The notes under the pieces are model-generated. The model searched no databases and was not told the origin of the DNA. It saw nothing but the letters and a program-made list of their open reading frames with translations. From CAVPEV01 sp963703555 (GTDB lineage: Bacteria; Actinomycetota; Actinomycetes; Actinomycetales; Cellulomonadaceae): a stretch of DNA of 64,000 bases. The position numbers and the translations under genes were made by a program. Each line of letters starts with the position of its first letter. Positions within the stretch are counted from its first letter, which is position 1. The DNA is taken from contig CAVPEV010000043.1 in assembly GCA_963703555.1 (NCBI GenBank), positions 62,001-126,000 on the forward strand. Reading direction: 5' to 3'. Below are positions 37,649 through 48,219 of this stretch, piece after piece.

Positions 37649-38782
37649 TCAGACGAGGTCCTCGCGGCCGCGATCGCGCCAGGCGTCCACCGCCTGCTTG
37701 ACCTCCTGCGCCCGAGCCCGGGTGGTGACCAGCAACGCGTCGGGGGTGTCCACGATGACCGCGTCCGGCACACCCAGCACGGTCACCGTGCGCCCCGCGC
37801 CGGGCACCACCACGGCGCGGGGCGCCGCCAGGCGCAGCACGGCCGCGTCGTCGCCCAGGGTCCGGGACCCGTCGAGCTGGCCCGCCTGGGCCGCCAGCAA
37901 CGGCGCCAGCGAGGCGAAGTCGCCCACGTCGTCCCACCCGAAGTCACCAGGGACCACCGCGACGCCGCCGGCGGCGGCGACCGGCTCGGCGATGGCGTGG
38001 TCGATGGCGATCCGGGTCAGCCCCGGCCAGATCCGGGCCAGCGCCTCCTCCCGGGCCGGGGTGTCCCAGGCGGCACCGATCTGCGCCAGACCGTCGGCCA
38101 GCGTGGGCAGCTGAGCTGCCAGGTGGTCCAGCAGGACGCGGGCGCGCACGACGAACATGCCGGCGTTCCACCGGTACTCCCCCGTCGCCAGGTACGCCGC
38201 GGCGGTGGCGGCGTCCGGCTTCTCGGTGAACCCCGCCGCCAGCCGGGCGCTCGGCGCCCCGGGCACGCCGAGCGGCGGACCCGACCGCACGTAGCCGTAG
38301 GCCGTGGACGGACCGGTCGCCGCGATGCCGACCGTCACCACGTAGCCGGCCCGGGCCGCCTCGACAGCCTCCGCCACCGCGGTCGGGAAGGCGTCGCCGT
38401 CCTCGACCACCTGGTCGGCGGCGAACGAGCCGACCACGACGTCCGCACCGTGACGGTGCAGCAGCACCGCGGCGGCCAGCCCGATCGCGGCCATGGAGTC
38501 GCGCGGGGACGGTTCGGCGAGCACCTGGCCGGCGCCGAGCTCCGGCAGCTGTCCGGCCACCGCTGCCGCATGCCGGGCACCCGTCACCACGAGCACCCCC
38601 GCCGGCCCGGTGAGCGGGACCAGGCGGTCCACGGTGGCCTGCAGCAACGTACGGCCGGATCCGGTGAGGTCGTGCAGGAACTTCGGCGACCCCGCGCGGG
38701 AGAGCGGCCACAACCGCGTGCCGGCTCCACCGGCCGGCACCACCGCGTGCAGCCCGGGCACTCGGGCGACGTCGTCAGTCAT
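37649..38782 (-). CDS. manC: Mannose-1-phosphate guanylyltransferase
   Basis: 377-aa nucleotidyltransferase making GDP-mannose from mannose-1-phosphate and GTP, the mannosyl donor for cell-envelope lipids and glycans. Motifs: VPAGGAGTRLWPLSRAGSPK (GTP loop), FTEKPDAATAAAYL, YRWNAGMFVVRA and GWDDVGDFASLAPL. It lacks the isomerase half found in ManC/XanB fusions. ATG at 38782 follows a leaderless -10. A PIG-V-like mannosyltransferase elsewhere in the window (50-51 kb) uses a lipid-linked donor derived from this product. Confidence 0.92.
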   Translation of the reverse strand: MTDDVARVPGLHAVVPAGGAGTRLWPLSRAGSPKFLHDLTGSGRTLLQATVDRLVPLTGPAGVLVVTGARHAAAVAGQLPELGAGQVLAEPSPRDSMAAIGLAAAVLLHRHGADVVVGSFAADQVVEDGDAFPTAVAEAVEAARAGYVVTVGIAATGPSTAYGYVRSGPPLGVPGAPSARLAAGFTEKPDAATAAAYLATGEYRWNAGMFVVRARVLLDHLAAQLPTLADGLAQIGAAWDTPAREEALARIWPGLTRIAIDHAIAEPVAAAGGVAVVPGDFGWDDVGDFASLAPLLAAQAGQLDGSRTLGDDAAVLRLAAPRAVVVPGAGRTVTVLGVPDAVIVDTPDALLVTTRARAQEVKQAVDAWRDRGREDLV

Positions 38783-38789
38783 GGCCGCC

Positions 38790-38795
38790 AGGCTA
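38790..38795 (-). promoter_or_regulatory. Leaderless-type -10 hexamer of manC
   Basis: TAGCCT, 7 nt before the ATG at 38782; same hexamer and spacing as at accD and punA. Confidence 0.45.
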
Positions 38796-38870
38796 TCGGG
38801 GGGCCTGCCCGGACAGGACCGTCGCGGGTCTGGACGGCGGGCCCGACGCACCGATCTGCCAGACAGTCAT

Positions 38871-38876
38871 TACAGT
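38871..38876 (+). promoter_or_regulatory. Putative -10 hexamer of the sdhCDAB operon
   Basis: TACAGT in the 152-bp gap between the divergent manC and sdhC, about 58 nt before the sdhC GTG. The implied leader contains the GGGAGG ribosome-binding site. No clear -35. Confidence 0.35.
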
Positions 38877-38934
38877 GGTCGGCGACCCCCGGGCGACCAT
38901 GGCGCCGCCCTGCCGACCAAGGGAGGACGACGAC

Positions 38935-39315
38935 GTGCCCACTGCACCGGCCGGGACGCTCTACCGCGGGCGGGAAGGGATGTGGTCCTGGGTCGCGCAC
39001 CGCGTGACCGGCGTCCTCATCTTCTTGTTCCTGCTGGTCCACGTGCTCGACACCGCCCTGGTCCGGGTCTCCCCCGAGGCCTACAACTCCGTCATCGGCA
39101 CCTACCGCAACCCCGTCATGGGGCTGGGGGAGGCCGGGCTCGTCGCCGCGGTCGTGTTCCACGCGTTCAACGGTGTGCGGATCATCCTCGTGGACTTCTG
39201 GGCGAAGGGCCCTCGCTACCAACGGGTGATGGTCTGGGTGGTGCTCGGCCTGTTCGTCGTCACCATGGCCGGCTTCCTGCCCCGGCACCTCATGAACGTC
39301 TTCGGGGGCGAGTGA
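38935..39315 (+). CDS. sdhC: Succinate dehydrogenase cytochrome b556 subunit
   Basis: 126-aa membrane anchor with three helices. [20 protein letters not shown] carries the signature HR-x-TG and the axial heme His. Later, [14 protein letters not shown] supplies a second conserved His. It anchors the flavoprotein/iron-sulfur pair and helps form the menaquinone site. GTG at 38935 follows GGGAGG. First gene of the operon; the sdhD start overlaps its stop (TGATG). Confidence 0.93.
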   Translation: MPTAPAGTLYRGREGMWSWVAHRVTGVLIFLFLLVHVLDTALVRVSPEAYNSVIGTYRNPVMGLGEAGLVAAVVFHAFNGVRIILVDFWAKGPRYQRVMVWVVLGLFVVTMAGFLPRHLMNVFGGE

Positions 39316-39767
39316 TGGCGACCGTTGCAGAGCCCCGCAGCCCGCGCGCACCCCACGCCGGACGGAGCACCCGCGGGGTGAGCACCGAGCTGTACGGCTG
39401 GTTGTTCATGCGGGTGTCCGGCGTGGCGCTGCTCGTGCTGGTGTTCGGGCACCTGTTCGTCAACCTCGTCCAGGGCGACGGCATCCGGGCCATCGACTTC
39501 GGCTTCGTCGCCGGCAAGTGGGCGTCCCCGTTCTGGCATGTCTGGGACCTGCTGATGCTCTGGCTGGCGATGATCCACGGCACGAACGGCGTGCGCACGA
39601 TCATCAACGACTACGCCGAGCGCGACGGCACCCGGCTGGTGCTCAAGCTGGCGCTGGCGCTGGCGTTCGTCGTCGTCGTCGTGCTCGGCACGCTCGTCAT
39701 CTTCACGTTCGACCCGTGCCCGGCCGGCGCTCCGGCGGACCTCGTCGCGTCGTTCTGCACCGCCTGA
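39315..39767 (+). CDS. sdhD: Succinate dehydrogenase membrane anchor subunit
   Basis: 150-aa anchor with three helices after a basic N-terminus of about 25 residues. [20 protein letters not shown], then [17 protein letters not shown], and [20 protein letters not shown] with the heme-region His. Overlaps sdhC by 1 bp (TGATG). Confidence 0.92.
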   Translation: MATVAEPRSPRAPHAGRSTRGVSTELYGWLFMRVSGVALLVLVFGHLFVNLVQGDGIRAIDFGFVAGKWASPFWHVWDLLMLWLAMIHGTNGVRTIINDYAERDGTRLVLKLALALAFVVVVVLGTLVIFTFDPCPAGAPADLVASFCTA

Positions 39768-39844
39768 CCCCGCCCGGCCCGGCCGGGGGACTCCTCCCCG
39801 CCGGGCACCCTGTCCCGTCACCTTCCCAGGAGGCATCGTCACCG

Positions 39845-41671
39845 ATGCAGACCCACGAGTACGACGTCGTCATCGTCGGCGCGGGCGGCGCGGGCATGCG
39901 TGCCGCGCTGGAGTCCTCGGCCCGCACCCGCACCGCGGTCATCTCCAAGCTGTACCCGACGCGTTCGCACACCGGGGCGGCCCAGGGCGGCATGTGCGCG
40001 GCGCTGGGCAACGTCGAGGAGGACAACTGGGAGTGGCACACCTTCGACACGGTCAAGGGCGGTGACTACCTCGTCGACCAGGACGCCGCGGAGATCATGG
40101 CCAAGGAGGCCATCGACGCCGTCCTCGACCTGGAGCGGATGGGGCTGCCGTTCAACCGCACCCCCGAGGGGCTCATCGACCAGCGCCGGTTCGGCGGGCA
40201 CACCCGCAACCACGGCGAGGCTGCCGTGCGTCGGGCCTGCTACGCGGCCGACCGCACCGGGCACATGATCCTGCAGACGCTGTACCAGCAGTGCGTCAAG
40301 CAGCAGGTCGAGTTCTTCAACGAGTTCTACGTGCTGGACCTGCTGCTCAGCCGCGACCTGGTGAGCGAGGAGCTGGCGGCCGGGGAGGACGTCGCGGTGG
40401 CCGGCGTCGTCGCCTACGAGCTGGCCAGCGGCGAGATCCACGTCTTCCGGGCGAAGTCCGTGATCCTGGCCACCGGCGGCGCCGGGAAGATCTACAAGAC
40501 GACCTCCAACGCCCATACGCTGACCGGCGACGGGATGGCCCTGGCCTACCGGCGCGGGCTGCCGCTGGAGGACATGGAGTTCTTCCAGTTCCATCCGACA
40601 GGGCTCGCCGGGCTGGGCATCCTGCTGTCCGAGGCGGCACGCGGCGAGGGCGCCATCCTGCGCAACAGCGAGGGCGAGCGGTTCATGGAGCGCTACGCCC
40701 CCACGATCAAGGACCTGGCTCCGCGGGACATCGTCGCCCGCGCCATGGCCAACGAGGTGCGCGAGGGCCGCGGCGCCGGTCCGCACAAGGACTACGTGCT
40801 GCTCGACCTCACCCACCTGGAGCGGGCGCAGATCGACGCCAAGCTGCCGGACATCACCGAGTTCGCCCGCACCTACCTGGGCATCGAGCCGTACACGGAG
40901 CCGGTGCCGGTCTTCCCCACCGCGCACTACGCGATGGGCGGCGTGCCGACCACGGTGCGCGGGGAGGTGCTGCGGGACAACACCGACGTGGTGCGCGGCC
41001 TGTACGCCGCCGGGGAGGTCGCCTGCGTGTCGGTGCACGGCGCCAACCGACTGGGCACGAACTCCCTGCTGGACATCAACGTGTTCGGCAAACGGGCCGG
41101 CATCGCAGCCGCCGAGCACGCCGCCGGGGCGGACTGGCCCGACCTGCCGACGGCTCCGGTGGCCGCCGTCGAGGCCGAGCTGGCGGACCTGCGCACCCGG
41201 GCGGGCGGCGAACGGGTGGCGGACGTGCGCCGGGACCTCCAGCAGACCATGGACACCAACGCCCAGGTCTTCCGGACCGCTCAGTCGCTGACCACGGCGC
41301 TCGCCGACGTCCGCGAGCTCAAGCGCCGCTACCGCCGGGTCACCGTGCAGGACAAGAGCCGGTCGTTCAACACCGACCTGCTCGAGGCGGTCGAGCTGGG
41401 CTTCCTGCTCGACCTCGCCGAGGTGGTGGTGGTCGGCGCGCTGCACCGGCAGGAGTCACGCGGCGGTCACTTCCGCGAAGATTTCCCGACCCGTGACGAC
41501 GACCACTTCCTGCACCACACGATGGCCTACCGCCGTTCCCGCGGGACCGCCGTCGACGCCGGGGTGGACACCTCCGACATCCCGGCACCCGATCCCGACG
41601 AGCCGGACGTCGCCCTGGGCGACCGGGCCGTCGTCCTCACCCGGTACCAGCCCATGGAGCGCACGTACTGA
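39845..41671 (+). CDS. sdhA: Succinate dehydrogenase flavoprotein subunit
   Basis: 608-aa FAD subunit oxidising succinate to fumarate. It begins [17 protein letters not shown] (FAD-binding fold); the covalent-FAD His is in [11 protein letters not shown]; active-site segments are [36 protein letters not shown] and [22 protein letters not shown] at 39845 lies 11 nt after AGGAGG, a rather long spacing. The long open frame upstream through sdhD is shadow. Overlaps sdhB by 1 bp. Confidence 0.97.
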   Translation: MQTHEYDVVIVGAGGAGMRAALESSARTRTAVISKLYPTRSHTGAAQGGMCAALGNVEEDNWEWHTFDTVKGGDYLVDQDAAEIMAKEAIDAVLDLERMGLPFNRTPEGLIDQRRFGGHTRNHGEAAVRRACYAADRTGHMILQTLYQQCVKQQVEFFNEFYVLDLLLSRDLVSEELAAGEDVAVAGVVAYELASGEIHVFRAKSVILATGGAGKIYKTTSNAHTLTGDGMALAYRRGLPLEDMEFFQFHPTGLAGLGILLSEAARGEGAILRNSEGERFMERYAPTIKDLAPRDIVARAMANEVREGRGAGPHKDYVLLDLTHLERAQIDAKLPDITEFARTYLGIEPYTEPVPVFPTAHYAMGGVPTTVRGEVLRDNTDVVRGLYAAGEVACVSVHGANRLGTNSLLDINVFGKRAGIAAAEHAAGADWPDLPTAPVAAVEAELADLRTRAGGERVADVRRDLQQTMDTNAQVFRTAQSLTTALADVRELKRRYRRVTVQDKSRSFNTDLLEAVELGFLLDLAEVVVVGALHRQESRGGHFREDFPTRDDDHFLHHTMAYRRSRGTAVDAGVDTSDIPAPDPDEPDVALGDRAVVLTRYQPMERTY

Positions 41672-42423
41672 TGACCGCCATCGCGACCAAGCCCGCCCCC
41701 GTCGGTGATGTTCCCACCTTCACCGTCACCCTGCGCATCCGCCGGTACCTCCCGGAGAACGACCCGGAGCCCTACTGGCAGGACTTCGAGGTGACGGCGC
41801 ACGGCACCGACCGGCTGCTCGACGCGCTGCACACCGTCAAGTGGGAGCTGGACGGCTCGCTGACCTTCCGTCGGTCCTGCGCCCACGGCATCTGTGGGTC
41901 GGACGCCATGCGGATCAACGGCCGCAACCGGTTGGCCTGCAAGACCCTCCTCAAAGACCTCGACCTGGACCACCCCATCACCGTGGAGCCGATCAAGAGC
42001 CTGCCGGTGATCAAGGACCTCGTCGTCGACATGGAGCCGTTCTTCGCCTCCTACCGGGAGGTCATGCCGTTCCTCATCACGCACGGCAACGCCCCGTCGC
42101 GGGAGCGCCGGCAGTCGCCCGAGCAGCGCGCCCGCTACGAGGACACCACGAAGTGCATCCTGTGCGCCGCGTGCACGACGTCCTGCCCGGTGTTCTGGAC
42201 GGACGGGCAGTACTTCGGCCCGGCGGCGATCGTCAACGCCCACCGGTTCATCTTCGACAGCCGCGACGAGGGGGCCGCCCAGCGGCTGGAGATCCTCAAC
42301 GACAAGGAGGGGGTGTGGCGCTGCCGCACCACCTTCAACTGCACCGATGCCTGTCCCCGGGGCATCGAGGTGACCAAGGCCATCCAGGAGGTCAAGCGCG
42401 CGATGATCACCCGGGCGATCTGA
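41671..42423 (+). CDS. sdhB: Succinate dehydrogenase iron-sulfur subunit
   Basis: 250-aa electron-transfer subunit. The [2Fe-2S] cysteines are in RRSCAHGICGSDAM and NRLACKTLL; the [4Fe-4S] cluster in CILCAACTTSCP; the [3Fe-4S] and last ligands in FNCTDACPRGIEV. Completes sdhCDAB, with gltA at 56-57 kb as the other TCA gene in the window. Its start overlaps the sdhA stop (TGATG). The 110 bp after it, before the convergent YihY gene, contains nothing I can name. Confidence 0.97.
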   Translation: MTAIATKPAPVGDVPTFTVTLRIRRYLPENDPEPYWQDFEVTAHGTDRLLDALHTVKWELDGSLTFRRSCAHGICGSDAMRINGRNRLACKTLLKDLDLDHPITVEPIKSLPVIKDLVVDMEPFFASYREVMPFLITHGNAPSRERRQSPEQRARYEDTTKCILCAACTTSCPVFWTDGQYFGPAAIVNAHRFIFDSRDEGAAQRLEILNDKEGVWRCRTTFNCTDACPRGIEVTKAIQEVKRAMITRAI

Positions 42424-42533
42424 CCTCCACCGCGAGCCCAGCCGGCGGGGCATCGGAGTCCGTCGGGGACGACCGCCGACCAGATCCTCGCCGCCCTGGG
42501 AAGACGTCTCCGACGAATTGACGGCGCGGGACA

Positions 42534-43472
42534 CTAGGCGGACGGGGTCGGTGTGCGAGGAGGGTCGGCCGTCCAGGCCGCCGCCAGCAGGACGATCCGC
42601 GCCACGAGGTTGACCCAGACCAACAGCGTCGCCAGGGCGGCGAACGACGCCAGCAGCGGGTTGCGGGTGACGCCCCCGGCCACCACCGAGGTGCCCAGCA
42701 GCCGCACCACCCCCAGGCCGACCCCGGCGATGACGGCACCCTGCGCCACATCGCGGCGGGCCGGGGACCGGCCCGCCAGCACCCGCACGACGAGGACGAA
42801 CACGCCGGCGTCCACGAGGAACGACACGAGCGCAGCCAGCCCCTGCGCGACGGTGCGGGCGCCTGCCGGCCAGCCGATCGCCCCCAGCGCCCACCGCGCC
42901 CCTGCGGTCACCGCCGTCGTCAGCGCCGTCGAGATCACCACGGCGACGGCGATGGCGACGAACCCGGCCAGCTCGCGCAGCCGGCTGCGCACCAGGCCCC
43001 CACCGACCGGCGCACCGAACATGGCCTGCACGCCGGTGCGCAACGCCCCCATCGCCGATGTCACGCTGGCGAGCAGGGCGATCACCGCGACGATCCCGGT
43101 CGGGCTCAGTCCGGTGGACAGCAGCAGTGCTGACGGGTCGAGGAGACCGGTGCCGTCACCCGTGTCGATGAGGCCCGGGAGCGAGCCGTCGACAGCGGCC
43201 AGCACCTGCTGCCGGAGTCGCTCGTTGCCGCCGAGGACCGCCGCGAACGCCGTGTACAGCAGGGTCAGCCCGGCGAACACGGAGAACAGCGTGGCGTAGG
43301 CGATGCCGCCCGTGAGGACCCCGCCCCCGGCAGCGCCGAACCGGGCGTTGGACCGCCCTGCCCGAGTCCCCTGCCACCAGTCCGCTACCCGGCGGACCCA
43401 TGCCACGGCGCGAGCGACCGGCCCGTGGGTGCCGGCCCCGGCAGGTTCGGCGGGCGTGGCAGTGGTCTGCAC
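42534..43472 (-). CDS. YihY/BrkB-family membrane protein
   Basis: 312-aa integral membrane protein of the YihY/virulence factor BrkB family, about six helices. Seen: RFGAAGGGVLTGGIAYATLF near the N-terminus, GNERLRQQVL and the long hydrophobic C-terminal half with VVAGGVTRNPLLASFAAL. The C-terminus reads LLVWVNLVARIVLLAAAW, the family ending. Function unsettled. GTG at 43472 was preferred because TAGGGT lies 7 nt upstream; the frame is open to 43517. Confidence 0.87.
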   Translation of the reverse strand: MQTTATPAEPAGAGTHGPVARAVAWVRRVADWWQGTRAGRSNARFGAAGGGVLTGGIAYATLFSVFAGLTLLYTAFAAVLGGNERLRQQVLAAVDGSLPGLIDTGDGTGLLDPSALLLSTGLSPTGIVAVIALLASVTSAMGALRTGVQAMFGAPVGGGLVRSRLRELAGFVAIAVAVVISTALTTAVTAGARWALGAIGWPAGARTVAQGLAALVSFLVDAGVFVLVVRVLAGRSPARRDVAQGAVIAGVGLGVVRLLGTSVVAGGVTRNPLLASFAALATLLVWVNLVARIVLLAAAWTADPPRTPTPSA

Positions 43473-43482
43473 GCCTGCGACC

Positions 43483-45068
<1,586 letters not shown>

Positions 45069-45101
45069 TCATCCTGTCGAGGTGGTCGGGCGGGTGGTAC
45101 G

Positions 45102-45123
45102 CGGCGCCGGCACGTCGGCGCCG
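45102..45123 (-). terminator. Hairpin between tatB and trpS
   Basis: CGGCGCCG, 6-nt loop, CGGCGCCG: a perfect 8-bp stem starting 28 nt after the tatB stop. Probable terminator of the sigE-tatB transcript. Confidence 0.45.
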
Positions 45124-45150
45124 GCCCCCTGGGGCACCGTGGCGGCGCGG

Positions 45151-45495
45151 TCAGGTCGCCTCGTCGTCGAACGGGGTGCGCCGGGCCGCTCCGGGGGTCG
45201 ACGACGGGACGCCGGCCGCGTGCGCGGGCGGCCGGGCCGGTGGCACCTCGTCGCGCAGCGCGTCCCGGACGATGCGGCGCGGATCGTACCGACGCGGGTC
45301 GAGAGCCGCCCAGTCCACACCGAGGTCGTCACCCAGCTCCTCGTCGAGCCGGCGCCGGGCCTGCTTCACCAGCGCCAGCAGGGTGCGGGTCCACTGACCG
45401 AGCTGCTCGGCGTAGGCCGGCAGCCGGTCCGGACCGACGACCAGGACGGCCACGACAAGGAGCACGAGAAGCTCTCCGCCGTTGATGTCGATCAC
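45151..45495 (-). CDS. tatB: Sec-independent translocase protein TatB
   Basis: 114-aa TatB: a single N-terminal helix MIDINGGELLVLLVVAVLVV then GPDRLPAYAEQLGQWTRTL, the conserved GP hinge and amphipathic helix, and a charged, disordered C-terminus. It recognises twin-arginine signal peptides together with TatC, which is not in the window. It follows the sigE-anti-sigma locus as in mycobacteria. ATG start; the htrA remnant lies directly upstream. Confidence 0.93.
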   Translation of the reverse strand: MIDINGGELLVLLVVAVLVVGPDRLPAYAEQLGQWTRTLLALVKQARRRLDEELGDDLGVDWAALDPRRYDPRRIVRDALRDEVPPARPPAHAAGVPSSTPGAARRTPFDDEAT

Positions 45496-45519
45496 CCGGC
45501 CAGCGTACCCACGCCCCGG

Positions 45520-45709
45520 CTGTCACCGGCTCACCGACCAGCTCGTCCGGCTCGGTCACCGGACGCCCGTCGATCGCCACGACGACGTCCCCGGGCCGGA
45601 TCACGGCAGCCTCGACCGGGCCGCCCGGAGTGAGCGCCGGCGTCCCGTCGACGTCCGCCGGGGAGACCCGCACACCTTCGCCGTCGTAGGACGAGTCGAG
45701 CAGGCCCGG
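45520..45709 (-). pseudogene. htrA: htrA/degP serine protease remnant (PDZ fragment)
   Basis: Immediately after the anti-sigma TGA, and in the same frame, the sequence reads LLDSSYDGEGVRVSPADVDG then TPALTPGGPVEAAVIRPGDV and VVAIDGRPVTEPDELVGE. That is the start and middle of the PDZ domain of actinobacterial HtrA. There is no trypsin-like domain, no GNSGGP and no membrane anchor, and the PDZ end is cut. The gap between anti-sigma gene and tatB is only 214 bp, whereas a full htrA needs well over 1 kb. M. tuberculosis has sigE-rseA-htrA-tatB here. Reads as an internal deletion remnant. Confidence 0.75.
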
Positions 45710-46717
45710 TCACGAGCCGAGCAAGCCGCCGGTGAGCCGGTGCCAGCCGCGGACGACCCGTGCCGAGGGACCCTCGCCGCACGCGCCGCCGGGCAGCCCG
45801 TCGACGAACCGGTCGAGGTCCGGCGTCGCGCGGCCCGCGACCACCTCCAGGACGACGTCGCCCGACTGGCGCACGACGTGCCACGGCGCGCGGGACAGCA
45901 CGTACCCGTCGCCGCGACGCTGCACGCCGACCAGCATCTCGGACTCCAGACGGCCGGGCTGCTCCAGCAGGACGACCGGCCCCGCCGGCGTACTGAGGTC
46001 GACCTCCAACCGGTCGCCGTCGAGGACCCGCACGGCCGCCACGGTCCAACCGGCCGGCAACGCGTCAGGGCCGGACCAGCCGTTCTCCCGCAACCAGCCG
46101 AGCTGGGCCGTCGAGGGGTCGACAGCGCCGGTCGTGGCGCCGGTCGTGGCGCCGGCGTCGGCGACCGTCCGCTGCGAGACTGTCGCCGCGGTCGGCCGGC
46201 CGACGACGCGGGGGTCCGCGACACCGGCGGCCGGGACGGGGTCCGGCGCCCCGGCGAGCACGGCGAGGGCCGGGGCGGGATGGCCCGAGGGCAGCACGCC
46301 TGTCGGGTCACCCAGCACGAACAGCGCCACGATCGCCAGGCCGGCACCGACGAGCGCCGCGACGCCGGCCCGCGCGGGCGACCGTCGGCGCAGCACATCA
46401 CCGCCGAGCGCGCAGTGCTGCGGGATGCCGCGCCCGGTCCCGTGCGCCGCCGTGAAGGGGTCGGCCGGGGCCGCGACGAGGCCGCCCGCGTCGTGCGGTG
46501 ACACCGGGGCGATCGCCAGCAGGCGCTCGGCCAGCGCCGGGTCCGGCACCGTGTCGTCGTCCGCGGCCTCGGCGAGGGCTCGGCGTGCCGCGCGGGCCGC
46601 GGCCAGCTCGCTCGCACAGGGCGGGCAGGCAGCCACGTGCGCGAGGACGGACTCGGTGCTGGCGGGGTCCAGCTGGCCGTCCACCAGCGCCGACAGGCGT
46701 GCACCGAGATGGCTCAT
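45710..46717 (-). CDS. Zinc-finger anti-sigma factor, RseA-like
   Basis: 335-aa membrane-anchored anti-sigma factor. The ZAS motif is H27-x3-C31-x2-C34 ([14 protein letters not shown]) in an N-terminal cytoplasmic domain that would bind SigE. One helix (about 117-135, [19 protein letters not shown]) follows, then an extracytoplasmic domain of about 190 residues with beta-rich stretches [20 protein letters not shown] and [12 protein letters not shown]. This resembles a MucB/RseB-like sensor part more than the short mycobacterial RseA. ATG overlaps the sigE stop (ATGA). Confidence 0.88.
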   Translation of the reverse strand: MSHLGARLSALVDGQLDPASTESVLAHVAACPPCASELAAARAARRALAEAADDDTVPDPALAERLLAIAPVSPHDAGGLVAAPADPFTAAHGTGRGIPQHCALGGDVLRRRSPARAGVAALVGAGLAIVALFVLGDPTGVLPSGHPAPALAVLAGAPDPVPAAGVADPRVVGRPTAATVSQRTVADAGATTGATTGAVDPSTAQLGWLRENGWSGPDALPAGWTVAAVRVLDGDRLEVDLSTPAGPVVLLEQPGRLESEMLVGVQRRGDGYVLSRAPWHVVRQSGDVVLEVVAGRATPDLDRFVDGLPGGACGEGPSARVVRGWHRLTGGLLGS

Positions 46718-47301
46718 GGCCCCACCACCACCCGCCCCGGCTCCGACCCGACCGCACCGACGGGCGACCAGGAGCCTGCCCGGTGCTCGAGCGACACCCT
46801 GAGCCGGGCTCGCGCCCGGTGGATCCGGGAACGCACCGTGCCGAGCTTGATGCCCAGCGTGACCGCAATCTCCTGGTAGGACAGGCCCTCGATGTCACAT
46901 AGCACGACGGCGGCCCGGTACTCGGGCGGCAGCTCGTCGAGCGCGGCCTGGACGTCGTTGTCGAGGTTCGCGTGCTCGTACGCGCGTTCCGGTGTCCCCG
47001 GCCCCTCCGGCGTCGCCAGCCGGTCCCCCTCGAGGACGTCCATCCGGATCCGCCGCTTCCGGCGCACCTGGTCGAGGAAGAGGTTCGTCGTGATCCGGTG
47101 CAACCAGCCCTCGAAGGTGCCGGGGGTGTAGCTGTCCAGCGAACGGAAGACCCGGACGAACACCTCCTGGGTGAGGTCCTCGGCGTCCTGGCGATTGCCG
47201 GTCAGCCGGTAGGCGAGCCGGTACACCCTGGCCGAGTGCTCCCGGACGATCTCCTCCCACGACGGCGCGCGCCAGGACGGGTCGGGCGCGGGCTGGGACA
47301 T
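46714..47301 (-). CDS. sigE: ECF RNA polymerase sigma factor SigE
   Basis: 195-aa extracytoplasmic-function sigma factor, envelope stress type. Region 2: [20 protein letters not shown] then [18 protein letters not shown] (core binding and -10 recognition). Region 4: [20 protein letters not shown] then [20 protein letters not shown] (-35 helix-turn-helix). ATG at 47301 follows GGAGG; the alternative GTG at 47307 lies within that ribosome-binding site. Coupled to its anti-sigma factor and divergent from the O-methyltransferase. Confidence 0.94.
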   Translation of the reverse strand: MSQPAPDPSWRAPSWEEIVREHSARVYRLAYRLTGNRQDAEDLTQEVFVRVFRSLDSYTPGTFEGWLHRITTNLFLDQVRRKRRIRMDVLEGDRLATPEGPGTPERAYEHANLDNDVQAALDELPPEYRAAVVLCDIEGLSYQEIAVTLGIKLGTVRSRIHRARARLRVSLEHRAGSWSPVGAVGSEPGRVVVGP

Positions 47302-47373
47302 GGTCACCTCCGATGAACGCGAGGGCCAGTGTCCCAGGTCCGGCGCCGGGGGTCGAACGTCGGGCCCAGGGCG

Positions 47374-47397
47374 CCGGGCGTCAGGCCGGGCGTCAGG
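47374..47397. repeat. Tandem 12-bp repeat upstream of sigE
   Basis: Two exact copies of CCGGGCGTCAGG followed by a partial third (CCG), in the 219-bp region between sigE and the divergent O-methyltransferase. May be slippage or a paired protein-binding site. No other clear element was seen apart from the putative -10 at 47450. Confidence 0.8.
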
Positions 47398-47449
47398 CCG
47401 CCGTGTCGGCCGGCCGGACGGCCGAGGCGATCCCAGCGACGTCCGCCAC

Positions 47450-47455
47450 TAGGCT
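47450..47455 (+). promoter_or_regulatory. Putative -10 hexamer of the O-methyltransferase gene
   Basis: TAGGCT about 66 nt before the proposed ATC start. Here a real leader with a GGGAGG Shine-Dalgarno is predicted. Confidence 0.35.
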
Positions 47456-47520
47456 GGAGCTGCTCCTGAGCCCGGGCCGTCTGCCGCCCGACAGCGGAGC
47501 CCGTCCACCGGGAGGCCGCC

Positions 47521-48153
47521 ATCTCCACCGACACCACCCTCAGCTGGGCCTACGCCGAGGGCTTCTGCCCCGAGGACGACGTCCTGCTGCGCGCCCGGGA
47601 GCGCGCGGCCCAGCTCGGCTGCACCCCGGTGCAGCCGGGGACCGGCGCGGTGCTGCGGCTGCTCGCCGCAGCGGTCCGGGCCCGCGCGGCCGTGGAGATC
47701 GGCACGGGCACGGGCGTGTCGTCGCTGTACCTCCTGCGCGGGATGGCGCCGGACGGCGTGCTCACCACGATCGACGTCGAGGTGGAGCACCAGCGGGCCG
47801 CCAAGGAGGCGTTCGTCGAGGAGGGCCTGCGCACCACCCGCACCCGCGCCATCCCCGGCCGCGCGCTCGACGTGCTGCCGCGGCTCACCGACCGCGGCTA
47901 CGACCTCGTCCTCGTCGACGCGGACCCGGAGCGCTATCCCGCCTACGTGGAGGAAGCGGTCCGGCTGTTGCGCCCCGGCGGGGTGCTTGCGATGGATGAC
48001 GCCCTGTGGCACGGCCGCGTGCCCGACCCGGCGCGCCGGGACGAGGTCACCACCGCCGTGCGCGAGGCAGGACGCCTGGTCCGGGAGGACTCCCGGCTGG
48101 TGCCGGCGATGCTCACGGCGGGCGACGGCCTGCTCGTCGCCGTCCGGCGCTGA
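47521..48153 (+). CDS. SAM-dependent O-methyltransferase with apparent ATC start
   Basis: About 210-aa class I methyltransferase of the Rv1220c/catechol-O-methyltransferase-like family. Motifs: VEIGTGTGVSSLYLLRG (SAM-binding motif I), TTIDVEVEHQRAAKEAF, YDLVLVDADPERYPAYVEEA and RPGGVLAMDDALWHGRV. The conserved family N-terminus TLSWAYAEGF then CPEDDVLLRARERA is encoded from 47533, but no ATG, GTG or TTG lies in frame between the upstream TGA at 47467 and that segment. An ATC at 47521 sits 5-6 nt after GGGAGG, and STDTT follows as in relatives. The first canonical start (GTG 47629) would delete about 36 conserved residues. Confidence 0.8.
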   Translation: MSTDTTLSWAYAEGFCPEDDVLLRARERAAQLGCTPVQPGTGAVLRLLAAAVRARAAVEIGTGTGVSSLYLLRGMAPDGVLTTIDVEVEHQRAAKEAFVEEGLRTTRTRAIPGRALDVLPRLTDRGYDLVLVDADPERYPAYVEEAVRLLRPGGVLAMDDALWHGRVPDPARRDEVTTAVREAGRLVREDSRLVPAMLTAGDGLLVAVRR

Positions 48154-48219
48154 CCGGACGGGCTGTCCCCGCAGCAGTCGCAGACCCGTCCCGCCGGCCC
48201 GTCGAGTCAGTCCGACGCG

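Noticed and set aside
42424..42533. Small ORF after sdhB
   Set aside because: An arginine-rich frame ends at a TAG here but has no start or ribosome-binding site.
45496..45710. Deliberate readthrough fusion of anti-sigma factor and PDZ domain
   Set aside because: The PDZ part is itself incomplete and runs into tatB sequence; deletion remnant is simpler, though the in-frame junction is noted.
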